A stretch of DNA of 54,116 nucleotides from an uncultured Bacteroidales bacterium (GCA_900318565.1 ONLD01000015.1:1-54116), one strand, 5' to 3'; numbered from the stretch's first letter, positions 24,725 to 33,245 are shown. Program-made: numbers and translations. The notes: a model not told the origin generated them from the letters alone.

Positions 24725-26197
24725 TTTCCCGACCCCGTCTTTCTTCACGGGATCGCAGGTCAGGCCGACGCCGAGTTTCTTGAAAATCTTGCGGTCCACC
24801 TCGCTGAGCATCACCGTCGAATGTACCTGGCAGCCGGCGAACTGAGGCAGGGTTTCGAGAGCCCTGCGGCAGTTTTCATCCCTTATGCTGAGCATCGACA
24901 GGGCCACCAGCACCTCGTCGGTGTGGAGGCGCGGATTGTGGCCGTGCAGGAAATTGACCTTCGTGCGGGAGATGGGTTCTATCATCTCGAGAGGTATGAG
25001 CTGCACCTCGTGGTCGATGCCGGCAAGGTGTTTGGCCGCATTCAGAATCAGGGCTGCGCTGGGCCCCAGGAGCGAAGACGTCTTTGCCGTAATCAGCGTG
25101 CCGTCGGAGAGTTCCATAGCGGCGGACGCCACTCCCGTCTCCATCTTGTGCTCGTATGCGGCGACCGTGGTCTTGCGCCAGGCGGTGGTGATTTTGGCCT
25201 GCCGCATCAGCAGGGCCGTCTTGTTGACCTCGGCTTCGTTGCCGGCGCCGTCGGCCATCTTGCCGAGCGCATCGTAGTAGCGGCGCACGATTTCGTCGCG
25301 GGAGGCGTCGCAGCACACATCCTCGTCACTGATGCAGAAGCCCACCATATTCACCCCCATATCGGTCGGGGACTTATACGGATTCTCCCCGTAGATACCC
25401 TCGAACAGGGCGTTCAGCACGGGGAATATCTCTATGTCGCGGTTGTAGTTGACAGCGGTCTTGCCGTATGCCTCCAGGTGGAACGGGTCAATCATATTGA
25501 CGTCGTTCAGGTCGGCCGTGGCGGCTTCGTAGGCAAGGTTGACCGGGTGTTTGAGCGGCAGGTTCCAGACCGGGAAAGTCTCGAACTTGGCGTAGCCGGC
25601 CTTGATGCCGCGCTTGTGCTCCTGGTACAGCTGGCTCAGGCACACGGCCATCTTGCCGCTTCCCGGACCGGGAGCCGTGACCACAACGAGCGGACGTCTG
25701 GTGCGCACGTAGTCGTTGCGTCCGAAGCCCTCCTCGGAGTCGATCAGGGCCACGTTGTTGGGGTAGCCCTCAATTGTATGATGGTAATAGACAGTGATGC
25801 CCATACGCTCCAGGCGGGCACGGTAAGCGTCGGCGCTGGCCTGTCCGTTGTAGTGCGTGATGACGACCGAGCTCACCAGCAGCCCCCTGCTCTCGAATTC
25901 CTCGCGCAGGCGCAGGACATCCATATCGTAGGTAATGCCCAGGTCGCTGCGCACCTTGTTCTTCTCGATGTCGATGGCGCTGATGACGATTACGATTTCC
26001 GCATCATCGGAGAGCTGCATCAGCAGACGGAGTTTGTTGTCGGGATGGAAACCGGGCAGGACCCGGGAGGCGTGCAGGTCGTCGAAGAGCTTGCCGCCGA
26101 ACTCAAGATAGAGCTTGTCGCCGAAACGGGCGATTCGCTCTTTAATGTGTTCTGATTGAATTTTGAGATATTTCTCGCTGTCGAATCCGTATTTCAT
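24716..26197 (-). CDS. DUF1846-family protein
   Basis: A 493-residue protein matching the DUF1846 family along its length. Visible landmarks are MKYGFDSEKYLKIQSEHIKE at the start, TAPGPGSGKMAVCLSQLY (a P-loop-like glycine-rich turn), GMNVAYEA-type segments and VNFLHGHNPRLHTDEVLVAL near the C-terminus. Structures of family members exist, but no reaction is established. The ATG at 26197 lies about 9 bp after a TATATTTG box; the longer frame to 26239 would run through that promoter and the divergent one. Confidence 0.92.
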   Translation of the reverse strand: MKYGFDSEKYLKIQSEHIKERIARFGDKLYLEFGGKLFDDLHASRVLPGFHPDNKLRLLMQLSDDAEIVIVISAIDIEKNKVRSDLGITYDMDVLRLREEFESRGLLVSSVVITHYNGQASADAYRARLERMGITVYYHHTIEGYPNNVALIDSEEGFGRNDYVRTRRPLVVVTAPGPGSGKMAVCLSQLYQEHKRGIKAGYAKFETFPVWNLPLKHPVNLAYEAATADLNDVNMIDPFHLEAYGKTAVNYNRDIEIFPVLNALFEGIYGENPYKSPTDMGVNMVGFCISDEDVCCDASRDEIVRRYYDALGKMADGAGNEAEVNKTALLMRQAKITTAWRKTTVAAYEHKMETGVASAAMELSDGTLITAKTSSLLGPSAALILNAAKHLAGIDHEVQLIPLEMIEPISRTKVNFLHGHNPRLHTDEVLVALSMLSIRDENCRRALETLPQFAGCQVHSTVMLSEVDRKIFKKLGVGLTCDPVKKDGVGKLF

Positions 26198-26205
26198 ACG
26201 GACTA

Positions 26206-26213
26206 CAAATATA
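26206..26213 (-). promoter_or_regulatory. -7 box (TATATTTG) of the DUF1846 gene
   Basis: The box ends 9 bp upstream of the ATG at 26197, so the leader is only a few nucleotides. It is divergent from, and within 15 bp of, the slyD box. Confidence 0.65.
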
Positions 26214-26226
26214 CACGAAAAATGTT

Positions 26227-26234
26227 TAACTTTG
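26227..26234 (+). promoter_or_regulatory. -7 box (TAACTTTG) of the slyD operon
   Basis: The box lies 19 bp before the ATG at 26253 and excludes the longer in-frame start at 26163. Confidence 0.65.
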
Positions 26235-26252
26235 CACATTAATTTGAAAAAA

Positions 26253-26873
26253 ATGAAGATTCAGAAAGACAAAGTCGTAGCGGTCAGCTACTCCCTTGAA
26301 GTTGAAGGCAAAATCGCCGACCAGGCCGGAGCCGAAGCGCCCCTCGAGTATATCCACGGCACAGGAATGCTGCTGCCCAAATTTGAAGAGGCCCTTGACG
26401 GAAAGATTGCCGGCGACCCGTTCGAATTCACGCTTTCTCCTGAGGAAGGCTACGGCACTTACAATCCTAAATATCTCATAGAGCTGCCATTGGAGGCTTT
26501 CGCAATCGACGGCAAGACAGCCACGGAGCTGCTCGTCGTAGGACGCGTGCTGCCTATGCTCAATTCCGAAGGACAGGTGGTCCAGGGCACCGTCGCCGCA
26601 GTGGGTGAAAAATCCGTGACTATGGACTTCAACCACCCTATGGCAGGCAAGACGCTGCATTTCACCGGCAAGGTCGAGACCGTACGCGACGCCACCGACA
26701 AAGAGCTCAAGGAAGGGCTCCACGGAGAATACCTTCCCAAGGAGTGCCACTGCCACAAGGGCAAGGGCGAAGGCTGCTGCCATAAAGGTGAAGGTGAAGG
26801 CGAAGGCTGCTGTCACAAAGGTGAAGGCGAGGGCTGCGATTGCGGCGAGGGCTGCGATTGCGGTAAAGAATAA
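26253..26873 (+). CDS. slyD: SlyD-like FKBP-type peptidyl-prolyl isomerase
   Basis: A 206-residue protein. Residues about 1-70 and 120-150 form the FKBP part (VVAVSYSLEVEG, EYIHGTGMLLPKFEEALDG, FTLSPEEGYG); the middle is the insert-in-flap chaperone domain (VVQGTVAAVGEKSVTMDFNH, MAGKTLHF). The last ~42 residues are a His/Cys/Gly tail (CHCHKGKGEGCCHKGEGEG and more, ending CDCGEGCDCGKE) that should bind Ni, Zn or Cu. Such tails in SlyD serve nickel delivery. It is a cytoplasmic folding helper. The stop is followed at once by the GT2 start codon (TAAATG), so the genes are cotranscribed. Confidence 0.92.
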   Translation: MKIQKDKVVAVSYSLEVEGKIADQAGAEAPLEYIHGTGMLLPKFEEALDGKIAGDPFEFTLSPEEGYGTYNPKYLIELPLEAFAIDGKTATELLVVGRVLPMLNSEGQVVQGTVAAVGEKSVTMDFNHPMAGKTLHFTGKVETVRDATDKELKEGLHGEYLPKECHCHKGKGEGCCHKGEGEGEGCCHKGEGEGCDCGEGCDCGKE

Positions 26874-27920
26874 ATGAAAACCGCCGTTGTCATACTCAAC
26901 TGGAACACGGAGCGCTACCTGCGTGCGTTCCTGCCCGCCCTGGTCTCGTCCTGCGGGAAGGATTCCTGCGTAGTTGTGGCTGACAGCGGCTCTTCCGACG
27001 GCTCGCTCCGGTATGTAGCCGAGGCGTTCCCGGACGTACGCACAATCCCTCTCGGAGCCAATTACGGCTTCACGGGCGGTTACAACCGCGCCCTCGCGCA
27101 GGTGGAAGCCGAATATTACGTGCTCATCAATTCCGACGTGGATGTGGAGCCGGGCTGGCTCGAGCCCCTGGTAGAATATATGAACGCGCACCCGGAGTGC
27201 GCAGTGTGCGGTCCCAAGCTGCACGCCCTGGAGCAGGCGCCGGACGGTTCATTCCGCCGGAGCCCGCGTTTCGAGTACGCCGGCGCCGCCGGAGGCCTTG
27301 TGGACCGCTACGGTTACCCGTTCTGCCGCGGCCGGGTGCTGCAACGCACCGAAACCGACAGCGGACAGTACGACTCTCCCGGCGGCATACTCTGGGTCAG
27401 CGGCGCCTGCCTCGTGACCAGAAGCAGCGTGTGGCGGCAACTCGGCGGGCTGGACGACCGCTTCTTCGCGCATATGGAGGAAATCGATTACTGCTGGCGC
27501 GCGCAGATTTCAGGGTACGCCATAGCCGTGGTCCCGGAAAGCACGGTGTGGCACCTTGGCGGCGGCACCCTTTCCTCCGACTCCCCTTTCAAGCTGGAGC
27601 TCAACCACCGCAACAACCTGCTGCTGCTTGAAAACAACCTCCCGGGCACGATAGGCAGGGTGCCGGCCCGTGCGCGTATCCTTTTCAGGATGCTGCTGGA
27701 CTGGGGCTCCGCCCTGGTGTACCTGCTCAGCGGCAATGGCGCCGGATTCAAGGCCGTGGTGCGTGCCCACCGCGACTACCGCAAGCTGCGCCGCGGACGC
27801 CGCCCGGCATCCGGGCACAAGAAAGTGCGCGGATATTGGAAAAAATGCATTATCTTGCAGAGCCTCCTGCGAGGCGACGGAATATTCAGTTACCTGAAGC
27901 GTTATGAAGATAGTCATTGA
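26874..27920 (+). CDS. GT2-family glycosyltransferase
   Basis: A 348-residue GT-A enzyme of family 2, rhamnosyltransferase-like. Motifs: VVILNWNTERYL at the N-terminus, DSGSSDGS, GANYGFTGGYNRAL, the NSDVDVEPGWL metal-binding DxD, and MEEIDYCWRAQ with the catalytic acidic residues. The C-terminus has a hydrophobic stretch (FRMLLDWGSALVYLL) and a very basic tail that may contact the membrane. It starts directly at the slyD stop and overlaps trkA by 17 bp. Sugar and acceptor are unknown, and the link with potassium uptake is probably only shared transcription. Confidence 0.92.
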   Translation: MKTAVVILNWNTERYLRAFLPALVSSCGKDSCVVVADSGSSDGSLRYVAEAFPDVRTIPLGANYGFTGGYNRALAQVEAEYYVLINSDVDVEPGWLEPLVEYMNAHPECAVCGPKLHALEQAPDGSFRRSPRFEYAGAAGGLVDRYGYPFCRGRVLQRTETDSGQYDSPGGILWVSGACLVTRSSVWRQLGGLDDRFFAHMEEIDYCWRAQISGYAIAVVPESTVWHLGGGTLSSDSPFKLELNHRNNLLLLENNLPGTIGRVPARARILFRMLLDWGSALVYLLSGNGAGFKAVVRAHRDYRKLRRGRRPASGHKKVRGYWKKCIILQSLLRGDGIFSYLKRYEDSH

Positions 27921-29268
27921 GGGCGCCGGAGAGATCGGCTCCCATCTTGCAAAAATGCTTAGGGCGGAAGCCAACGAAGTCACTGTCCTGGACAACGACG
28001 ATGAGCGCCTCACCGCCCTCCGCGCCTATGCCGACGTGGAGACTTTCCTGGGCAACCCATCATCTATCAAGTCCCTGCGCGATGCGGGAGTGGCCAAGGC
28101 CGACCTGTTCATCGCCGTGTATCCCTTCACCACGCAGGAAGTCAACATCGTGGGAGCGCTGCTCGCGAAGCAGCTGGGAGCGAAGAGAGTCGTGGCCCGC
28201 ATCAATGACGAAGACTATCTCGCCGCCGAGAACCGCCTGCTCTTCAAGGAGCTGGGCATCGAGCTGATGTTCTATCCCGAAAAAAGCGCCGCCGACGAAA
28301 TCGTCAATTCCCTCAAGCACGTGGCTTCTTCCGACTCGATGGATTTCGCCCACGGGAAGCTGCAGATTTCGGTTTTCAAGATAGATGAAGAATCCCCTAT
28401 GGTGGACCTCCGCCTAAGCGAATTCATCCAGACTATGACCCCGGAGGAGACCACTCTCTTCCGCATCATCGCTATTTCCCGGGACCAGAAGACCATAATT
28501 CCCAAGTACGACACCAAGTTCCAGTACGGCGACCTGGTGTTCACCGTCTCCAAGCGCGAAGGCCTTGCGAGCATAATGAAGTATTTCGGACGCGCCGAGA
28601 AGTCCGTTGACAAGGTAATGATACTCGGCGGCACTCCCATAGCGGAGATGGTCGCCCGCAGTCTGGCTCCCCACATCAGTTCCGTCAAAATCATTGAAAA
28701 GGACAAAGACCGCTGCCTGGCGCTGACCGAGCATCTTCCCGACTCCGTGGTGATAGTCAACGGCGACGGCCGCAATTCCGACTTCCTCTTCGAAGAAGGG
28801 ATAAGGGACTTCGACGCCTTCATCGCCCTGACTTCCAACGACGAAAGCAACGTGCTCTCCTGCGTCGTGGCGAAGAAATTCGGCGTCACCCGCACCGTAG
28901 CCGAAGTTGAGAACATCGAATACATACGCCTCGCCGAGGAGATGGGAGTGGACACCGTCATCAACAAGAAGCTCATCACTGCCGGCAAGATTTTCAAGTT
29001 CACCCTTTCCGGCAAAGCCCGTTTCGTCAAGTATATGTCGGGCAGCAACGCCGAAATCATCGAATACACAGTGGCTCCCGGCAGCGCCATCACCAAGAAG
29101 CCCATCAAGGAGCTGGACTTCCCCGCCGGCGCCATCATCGCCGGAGTAGTACGCGGAAGCGAATCCTTCATAGCAGTCGGCGACACGCTCATCGAAGACT
29201 ACGACCGCGTAGCCATCTTCGCCCTGCCCCAGACCATCAAGGCAATAGATAAATTCTTCCGGATTTAG
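27904..29268 (+). CDS. trkA: Trk potassium uptake regulatory subunit TrkA
   Basis: A 454-residue protein with two RCK repeats: RCK_N at about 1-120 (KIVIEGAGEIGSHLAKML, the GxGxxG nucleotide loop), RCK_C at about 135-215, a second RCK_N at about 230-350 (MILGGTPIAEMVARSL) and a second RCK_C at about 370-450. It gates the TrkH/TrkG channel from the cytoplasmic side by NAD(H)/ATP binding. No trkH is in this window, while many genomes keep the two together. The start lies inside the end of the GT2 gene, so translation may be coupled. Confidence 0.95.
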   Translation: MKIVIEGAGEIGSHLAKMLRAEANEVTVLDNDDERLTALRAYADVETFLGNPSSIKSLRDAGVAKADLFIAVYPFTTQEVNIVGALLAKQLGAKRVVARINDEDYLAAENRLLFKELGIELMFYPEKSAADEIVNSLKHVASSDSMDFAHGKLQISVFKIDEESPMVDLRLSEFIQTMTPEETTLFRIIAISRDQKTIIPKYDTKFQYGDLVFTVSKREGLASIMKYFGRAEKSVDKVMILGGTPIAEMVARSLAPHISSVKIIEKDKDRCLALTEHLPDSVVIVNGDGRNSDFLFEEGIRDFDAFIALTSNDESNVLSCVVAKKFGVTRTVAEVENIEYIRLAEEMGVDTVINKKLITAGKIFKFTLSGKARFVKYMSGSNAEIIEYTVAPGSAITKKPIKELDFPAGAIIAGVVRGSESFIAVGDTLIEDYDRVAIFALPQTIKAIDKFFRI

Positions 29269-29293
29269 GCCCTTGCAGGCGCTAAATCCGGAA
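29257..29293. terminator. trkA: 12-bp perfect inverted repeat at the trkA stop
   Basis: TTCCGGATTTAG (29257-29268, including the trkA stop) pairs with CTAAATCCGGAA (29282-29293) across 13 nt. No T-run follows directly, and a second hairpin lies 10 bp further on. Confidence 0.6.
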
Positions 29294-29303
29294 GGCTCAG
29301 AAG

Positions 29304-29333
29304 ACGCGTAAACTCGCTTTACGCGTTATTTTT
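29304..29333 (+). terminator. terminator hairpin between trkA and glpT
   Basis: ACGCGTAAA and TTTACGCGT (29304-29326) form a perfect stem with a 5-nt loop, followed by TATTTTTT. The right arm overlaps the glpT stop region, so it mainly serves the plus-strand operon. Confidence 0.75.
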
Positions 29334-30719
29334 TGCAAGTCTCTTCTCGCTGGGAATCAGCAGGGCGCAGAGCCCGACGCCAATCAGGGAGCCGATAGCC
29401 ACGGACAGCATCGCAGCATCCCAGGAAGAGCCGTTGGCGATACCGCCCACGACAATCTTCGAGCAGACCGCGTCGCCGATCAGATAGCCGAACAGTCCCA
29501 CGAAGCCTGCGGCAGTGCCGGCGGCGTTTTTAGGCACCAGGTTCAGCGCCTGCACGCCGGTCAGCGCCACAGGGCCGTAGATAAAGAAGCCGATGAGGCA
29601 GAGAGCCACATAGACCAGCACTTTCTGCGTGCCGGGCTCCACGTCGATAATGCCGGCGCCCACCATCCAGTAGAGCAGCACGCCGATGGCGCAGAGGAAC
29701 ATACAGATGACGTTCATCGGAGCGCAGCGGCCCTTGAAAATCTTGGAAGTGGCCCAGCCGCAGGCGATGGTACCCACGGCACCGACTATATTATGTACGG
29801 AGAAGGCGACCTTGCTCTCGGCCGCGGTCATAATGCCCTTGGTCTGCAGATATGTAGGAGCCCAGTCGCCGATTCCATAGCGGACCATATACACGGCCAC
29901 GTTGGAGATGGCGACGACCCAGAGGAGCTTGTTTTTCAGCACGTAATCGACAAACAGCGTCTTGAAGGGGAGCTTCTCGCCGGCGGCGCCTTTGGACTTC
30001 ACGCCGCTGTGGTCGTTACGCCAGTCGGCCACTGCAGGCAGTCCGCAGGACTCAGGCGTGTCGCGAATAGCCCACCAGCAGAACAGCGCGATGAAAAGAG
30101 CTATGAGCGCAGGGAACACGAAGTTGCCTTTCCAGGTCTGCGCTATGCCGAGGTCGGCGGCCAGGGACACGCCGGCGATGGCGAGGAAGCCCAGGGAGAA
30201 GCTGCCGATGGTGTGGGATACATTCCAGACGCTCATCTTGAAGCTGCGCTCGTTCTGGCTGAACCAGTGAGCCATAATGCGCCCGCAGGGAGGCCAGCCG
30301 AAGCCGCTGAGCCAGCCCACGATGAGCATCAGCACGAATATGACGGCGGTATTTACGGCGGTGTTGGTGCCGAACGGGATAAGGCCCACGGACATCATCA
30401 CGAGGGCGGAAAGCACGAGGCCCACGCAGAGGAACTTCCGGGCGTCAGAACGGTCGGAGACGCTGCCCATCACGAACTTGCTGAAAGCGTACGCGATAGA
30501 CACGGCAGACATAGCAAGGCCCACTTTGCCGGCATCCAGGATGCCGTCCGCTATCATATCGGGTGCGGCAAGCGAGAGGTTCTTACGTACCAGATAGTAT
30601 GCGGCATAGCCCAGGAAAGCCCCGAGGAACACCTTGATTCGCATCGCTTTATACTCTTTATCAACTTTTTCAGCCGGGATTTGCGCCTTCGGCTTGGGCG
30701 GATCAAGAAATCTTGCCAT
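29319..30719 (-). CDS. glpT: glycerol-3-phosphate/organophosphate antiporter, MFS
   Basis: A 466-residue MFS carrier with 12 helices of the organophosphate:phosphate antiporter family (GlpT/UhpT). Landmarks: GYAAYYLVRKNLSLAAPDMI in helix 1, with the Arg that binds phosphate; the GSVSDRSDAR loop between helices 2 and 3; GWLSGFGWPPCGRIMAHWF in helix 4. It imports glycerol-3-phosphate in exchange for phosphate across the inner membrane. A near-consensus TATATTTA box is seen about 30 bp upstream on the minus strand. There are no glp metabolic genes nearby; a related substrate such as a hexose phosphate cannot be excluded. Confidence 0.88.
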   Translation of the reverse strand: MARFLDPPKPKAQIPAEKVDKEYKAMRIKVFLGAFLGYAAYYLVRKNLSLAAPDMIADGILDAGKVGLAMSAVSIAYAFSKFVMGSVSDRSDARKFLCVGLVLSALVMMSVGLIPFGTNTAVNTAVIFVLMLIVGWLSGFGWPPCGRIMAHWFSQNERSFKMSVWNVSHTIGSFSLGFLAIAGVSLAADLGIAQTWKGNFVFPALIALFIALFCWWAIRDTPESCGLPAVADWRNDHSGVKSKGAAGEKLPFKTLFVDYVLKNKLLWVVAISNVAVYMVRYGIGDWAPTYLQTKGIMTAAESKVAFSVHNIVGAVGTIACGWATSKIFKGRCAPMNVICMFLCAIGVLLYWMVGAGIIDVEPGTQKVLVYVALCLIGFFIYGPVALTGVQALNLVPKNAAGTAAGFVGLFGYLIGDAVCSKIVVGGIANGSSWDAAMLSVAIGSLIGVGLCALLIPSEKRLAKNNA

Positions 30720-30799
30720 TTGCTATCAGTTTAGAATTATCGTGTAAATATAGGCATTTGTTTTTAATTATGACAAAGTGGCAATGGCAAAATAATTGA

Positions 30800-30807
30800 T
30801 ACCTTTG
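30800..30807 (+). promoter_or_regulatory. -7 box (TACCTTTG) of grpE-dnaJ
   Basis: The box lies 17 bp before the grpE ATG. No consensus -33 box or CIRCE element is visible upstream. Confidence 0.65.
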
Positions 30808-30824
30808 CAGCAAAACCGATAGAT

Positions 30825-31376
30825 ATGGCAGAGAAAGAAATAAAGGAAAAGCCTGATCAGCAGGCTCAGGAACAAGCCCAGGACCAGTCCAAGAAGGCTG
30901 CGAAAAAGAAAAAAGAGGGCGAACTGCAGAAGAAAGTGGACGAGCTCAATGACAAATTGTCCAAAGAGCACGACGATTATATACGCCTGATGGCGGAATT
31001 CGAGACATTCCGCCGCCGCAGCTCGGAAGAAAAGCTCGCGCTGGTGAGTTCGGCCGCAGCCGACACCATCAAGGGAATGCTTCCTGTGCTGGATGACTGC
31101 GAGAGGGCGATGCAGATGCTCGCGGAGTCCTCCGACGAGGCGGCACGCGAAGGTACTACGCTGATTTACACCAAATTGATGGACTACCTCAAGACCCGTG
31201 GACTGAGCGTCATCGACGCGAAGGGAAAGAAGTTCGACACCGACTTCCACGAAGCCGTGACCCAGTTCCCCGCTCCGTCCGAGGATATGAAAGGTATGGT
31301 GATTGACGTAATCCAGACCGGCTACCTTCTCAACGGCAAGATCCTCAGGTACGCCAAAGTTGTGGTTGGAGCATAA
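30825..31376 (+). CDS. grpE: nucleotide exchange factor GrpE
   Basis: A 183-residue GrpE, the ADP-release factor for DnaK. The N-terminus is charged and Gln/Lys-rich, followed by a long coiled coil (about 35-85, LQKKVDELNDKLSKEHDDYI) and the C-terminal beta part (about 130-183), with the family end YLLNGKILRYAKVVVG. AEFETFRRRSSEEK carries the usual N-F-x-x-R-like signature. It lies 6 bp upstream of dnaJ; dnaK is not in the window. The length is normal. Confidence 0.97.
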   Translation: MAEKEIKEKPDQQAQEQAQDQSKKAAKKKKEGELQKKVDELNDKLSKEHDDYIRLMAEFETFRRRSSEEKLALVSSAAADTIKGMLPVLDDCERAMQMLAESSDEAAREGTTLIYTKLMDYLKTRGLSVIDAKGKKFDTDFHEAVTQFPAPSEDMKGMVIDVIQTGYLLNGKILRYAKVVVGA

Positions 31377-31382
31377 AGTATT

Positions 31383-32558
31383 ATGGCAGAAAAAAGAGAT
31401 TACTATGAAGTGCTGGGGCTCGAAAAGAGCGCCTCTGCAGATGACATAAAGGCAGCCTACCGCAAGGCCGCATTGAAGTGGCACCCCGACCGCTGGGTAA
31501 GCGGCACGGATGCCGAGAAAAAAACCGCCGAGGAGAAATTCAAGGAAGCCTCGGAGGCCTATTCCGTGCTCAGCGACCCCGACAAGAAGGCCAAGTACGA
31601 CCAGTTCGGCTTCGCCGGAGTGGACGGAGCCGGCGCACAGGACTGGAGCCAGGGCTTCGGAAGCCTCAACGACATCCTCAACAACCTCTTCGGAGGTGCG
31701 TTCGGCGGCGCTTTCGGCGGTTTCAGCGGATTCGGCGGATTCGGCGGCGGCCAGAGCGGCACCCGTACGATGCGCGGCCGCGACATACGCACGCGCGTGC
31801 GCCTCACCCTTGAAGAAATAGCCAAGGGTTGCACCAAGGAGGTCAGCATCGAACGCAACCGTCCCTGCCCCGTCTGCGGCGGACGCGGAGCCCAAAGCAG
31901 CAGCGACATAAAGACCTGCCCCACCTGCCACGGCACCGGACAGGTGCAGAACGTAGTGAATTCCCTGTTCGGGCGCACTATGACCTACACCACCTGCCCG
32001 CAGTGCGGCGGCGAAGGCAAGGTTGTCAGCAACCCCTGCAGCAGCTGTAAAGGCACAGGACTCGTGCGCAAGCGTGAGACCGTCCAGGTGAAAGTTCCTG
32101 CGGGCGTGGAAGACGGAATGCAGCTGACGATACGCGGCGAAGGCCACGCCGCAGCTCGCGGAGGAATGTCCGGCGACCTGCTCGTGATCATCGAAGAGAT
32201 ACCGCACCCTCAGCTCAAGCGCCAGGGCACGGACCTTTTCTACACCCGTGTAATCGGCCTTGCGGATGCGGTGCTGGGATGCGAAATCCAGATTCCGACC
32301 CTCGACGGCAGCCAGAAGCTTAAGATCGACGCCGGCACACAGTCCGGCACCGTAGTGAGGCTGCGCGGCAAAGGCGTGCCGGAAGCCGGAGGATATTCCC
32401 GCGGAGACCTGTACGTAAAGATACTGGTATGGATTCCGAGGAAGCTGAGCCGCAGCGAGAAAGAGTCTTTCGAGGCTATGCGGGCTAGCTCCAGCTTCAA
32501 GCCGGACCCCAACCGGGACGACCGTGAACTGTTCGAAAAAGAGAGCAAATATTTTTAA
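31383..32558 (+). CDS. dnaJ: chaperone DnaJ
   Basis: A 391-residue type I Hsp40. J domain at residues 4-75 with the HPD triad in KWHPDRW; Gly/Phe-rich linker at about 85-125; four CxxCxGxG zinc motifs (CPVCGGRG, CPTCHGTG, CPQCGGEG, CSSCKGTG) at about 160-225; then the two substrate-binding beta domains. It delivers clients to DnaK and stimulates its ATPase. It is cotranscribed with grpE. The J domain is slightly longer than usual (RWVSGTDAEKKTAEEKF), a variant common in Bacteroidota. Confidence 0.98.
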   Translation: MAEKRDYYEVLGLEKSASADDIKAAYRKAALKWHPDRWVSGTDAEKKTAEEKFKEASEAYSVLSDPDKKAKYDQFGFAGVDGAGAQDWSQGFGSLNDILNNLFGGAFGGAFGGFSGFGGFGGGQSGTRTMRGRDIRTRVRLTLEEIAKGCTKEVSIERNRPCPVCGGRGAQSSSDIKTCPTCHGTGQVQNVVNSLFGRTMTYTTCPQCGGEGKVVSNPCSSCKGTGLVRKRETVQVKVPAGVEDGMQLTIRGEGHAAARGGMSGDLLVIIEEIPHPQLKRQGTDLFYTRVIGLADAVLGCEIQIPTLDGSQKLKIDAGTQSGTVVRLRGKGVPEAGGYSRGDLYVKILVWIPRKLSRSEKESFEAMRASSSFKPDPNRDDRELFEKESKYF

Positions 32559-32563
32559 AAAAG

Positions 32564-32595
32564 TTTGGAGGACTGAAAAAAAGTTACTACATTTG
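32564..32595 (+). promoter_or_regulatory. promoter, TTTG-20-TACATTTG, of rplS
   Basis: TTTG (32564-32567) and TACATTTG (32588-32595) are 20 bp apart, an almost ideal Bacteroidota promoter. It leaves a leader of about 60 nt (TCGAGCAGCC...CTGCAAGAAT) that could hold an L19 autoregulatory structure, though I see no strong hairpin. Confidence 0.8.
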
Positions 32596-32662
32596 CAGTC
32601 CCAATCGAGCAGCCTCTCGTTGAACGGTTCAGTGACGCTGCAAGAATATTTGAAATAATACT

Positions 32663-33043
32663 ATGGATTTGATTAAATTGGTGGAGGAATCCTTCTCGCA
32701 GAATAAAGCAGCCTCCTATCCTGAGTTCAAGGCCGGCGATACCATTACCGTGACCTACAGGATTAAAGAAGGTGACAAGGACAGACTTCAGAATTTCCGC
32801 GGCGTAGTTATCCAGATTTGTGGAGCTACCCCTTATACCAGGACTTTTACCGTCCGTAAGGTCTCCAACGGCATCGGTGTCGAGAGGATTTTCCCTTACG
32901 AAAGCCCGTTCATCGACAAGATCGAGGTGAACAAGGTTGGTAAGGTCCGCAGGGCCCGCATCTTCTATCTCCGCAACCTCTCCGGCAAGAAAGCCCGTAT
33001 CAAGGAAGCGAAGAGGACGGTAAAGGAGACCTCCGCCGAATAG
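32663..33043 (+). CDS. rplS: 50S ribosomal protein L19
   Basis: A 126-residue L19, located at the 30S-50S interface. Recognisable by [42 protein letters not shown] and the conserved C-terminal [20 protein letters not shown]. The length is typical with a short extension after the core. It is a single gene with its own strong promoter, followed by a small hairpin (33051-33066) and the tRNA gene, so it may be cotranscribed with the tRNA. Confidence 0.98.
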   Translation: MDLIKLVEESFSQNKAASYPEFKAGDTITVTYRIKEGDKDRLQNFRGVVIQICGATPYTRTFTVRKVSNGIGVERIFPYESPFIDKIEVNKVGKVRRARIFYLRNLSGKKARIKEAKRTVKETSAE

Positions 33044-33050
33044 GACTATA

Positions 33051-33066
33051 CCGGGCTTCAGCCCGG
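33051..33066 (+). promoter_or_regulatory. short hairpin between rplS and tRNA
   Basis: CCGGGC-TTCA-GCCCGG forms a stable stem-tetraloop with no T-run. It may mark an RNA-processing or pause site rather than a full terminator. Confidence 0.45.
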
Positions 33067-33072
33067 ACCAAC

Positions 33073-33146
33073 GGCTCCTTAGCTCAATTGAATAGAGCAT
33101 TTGACTACGGATCAAAAGGTTACAGGTTTGAGTCCTGTAGGAGTCA
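33073..33146 (+). tRNA. tRNA-Arg(ACG)
   Basis: The cloverleaf folds fully. Acceptor GGCTCCT pairs with AGGAGTC (one G-U) plus discriminator A; D stem GCTC/GAGC; anticodon stem TTTGA/TCAAA with loop CTACGGA, giving anticodon ACG; T stem ACAGG/CCTGT. CCA is not encoded. The T loop is TTTGAGT rather than TTCGAGT or TTCGAAT, an odd change at the usually invariant C56. A terminator follows directly, and the low-GC island begins right after it. Confidence 0.93.
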
Positions 33147-33151
33147 CTTCT

Positions 33152-33194
33152 AAAAGAGCCAAAATTCTGAAAATCAGAGTTTTGGCTCTTTTCT
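33152..33194 (+). terminator. terminator downstream of tRNA-Arg
   Basis: AAAAGAGCCAAAA (33152-33164) pairs perfectly with TTTTGGCTCTTTT (33180-33192), with an inner CTGA/TCAG stem. The T-rich right arm ends TTTTCTT. Confidence 0.85.
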
Positions 33195-33204
33195 TATGTC
33201 CCAA

Positions 33205-33224
33205 TTGCCCGAAGTTTGCCCGAA
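33205..33224. repeat. two TTGCCCGAA direct repeats beside the tRNA
   Basis: TTGCCCGAA occurs at 33205-33213 and 33216-33224, 11 bp apart, just past the tRNA terminator. Short direct repeats here would fit arm-type integrase sites of an element once integrated next to the tRNA. This is a guess; no second att copy is seen at the other end of the island. Confidence 0.35.
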
Positions 33225-33245
33225 AGAATTTTTTTCCTGCTTTAA

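Noticed and set aside
24821..26155. Long plus-strand frame antisense to the DUF1846 gene
   Set aside because: It shows only the mirrored codon bias; the minus-strand protein matches DUF1846 throughout.
30771..30807. Sigma-54-like promoter (TGGCA...TTGCA) before grpE
   Set aside because: The spacing between the GG and GC elements is too long, and a normal -7 box explains the site.
30768..32207. Long minus-strand frame across grpE and dnaJ
   Set aside because: GrpE and DnaJ are unmistakable on the plus strand; the minus frame has repetitive Ala/Glu content and no motif.
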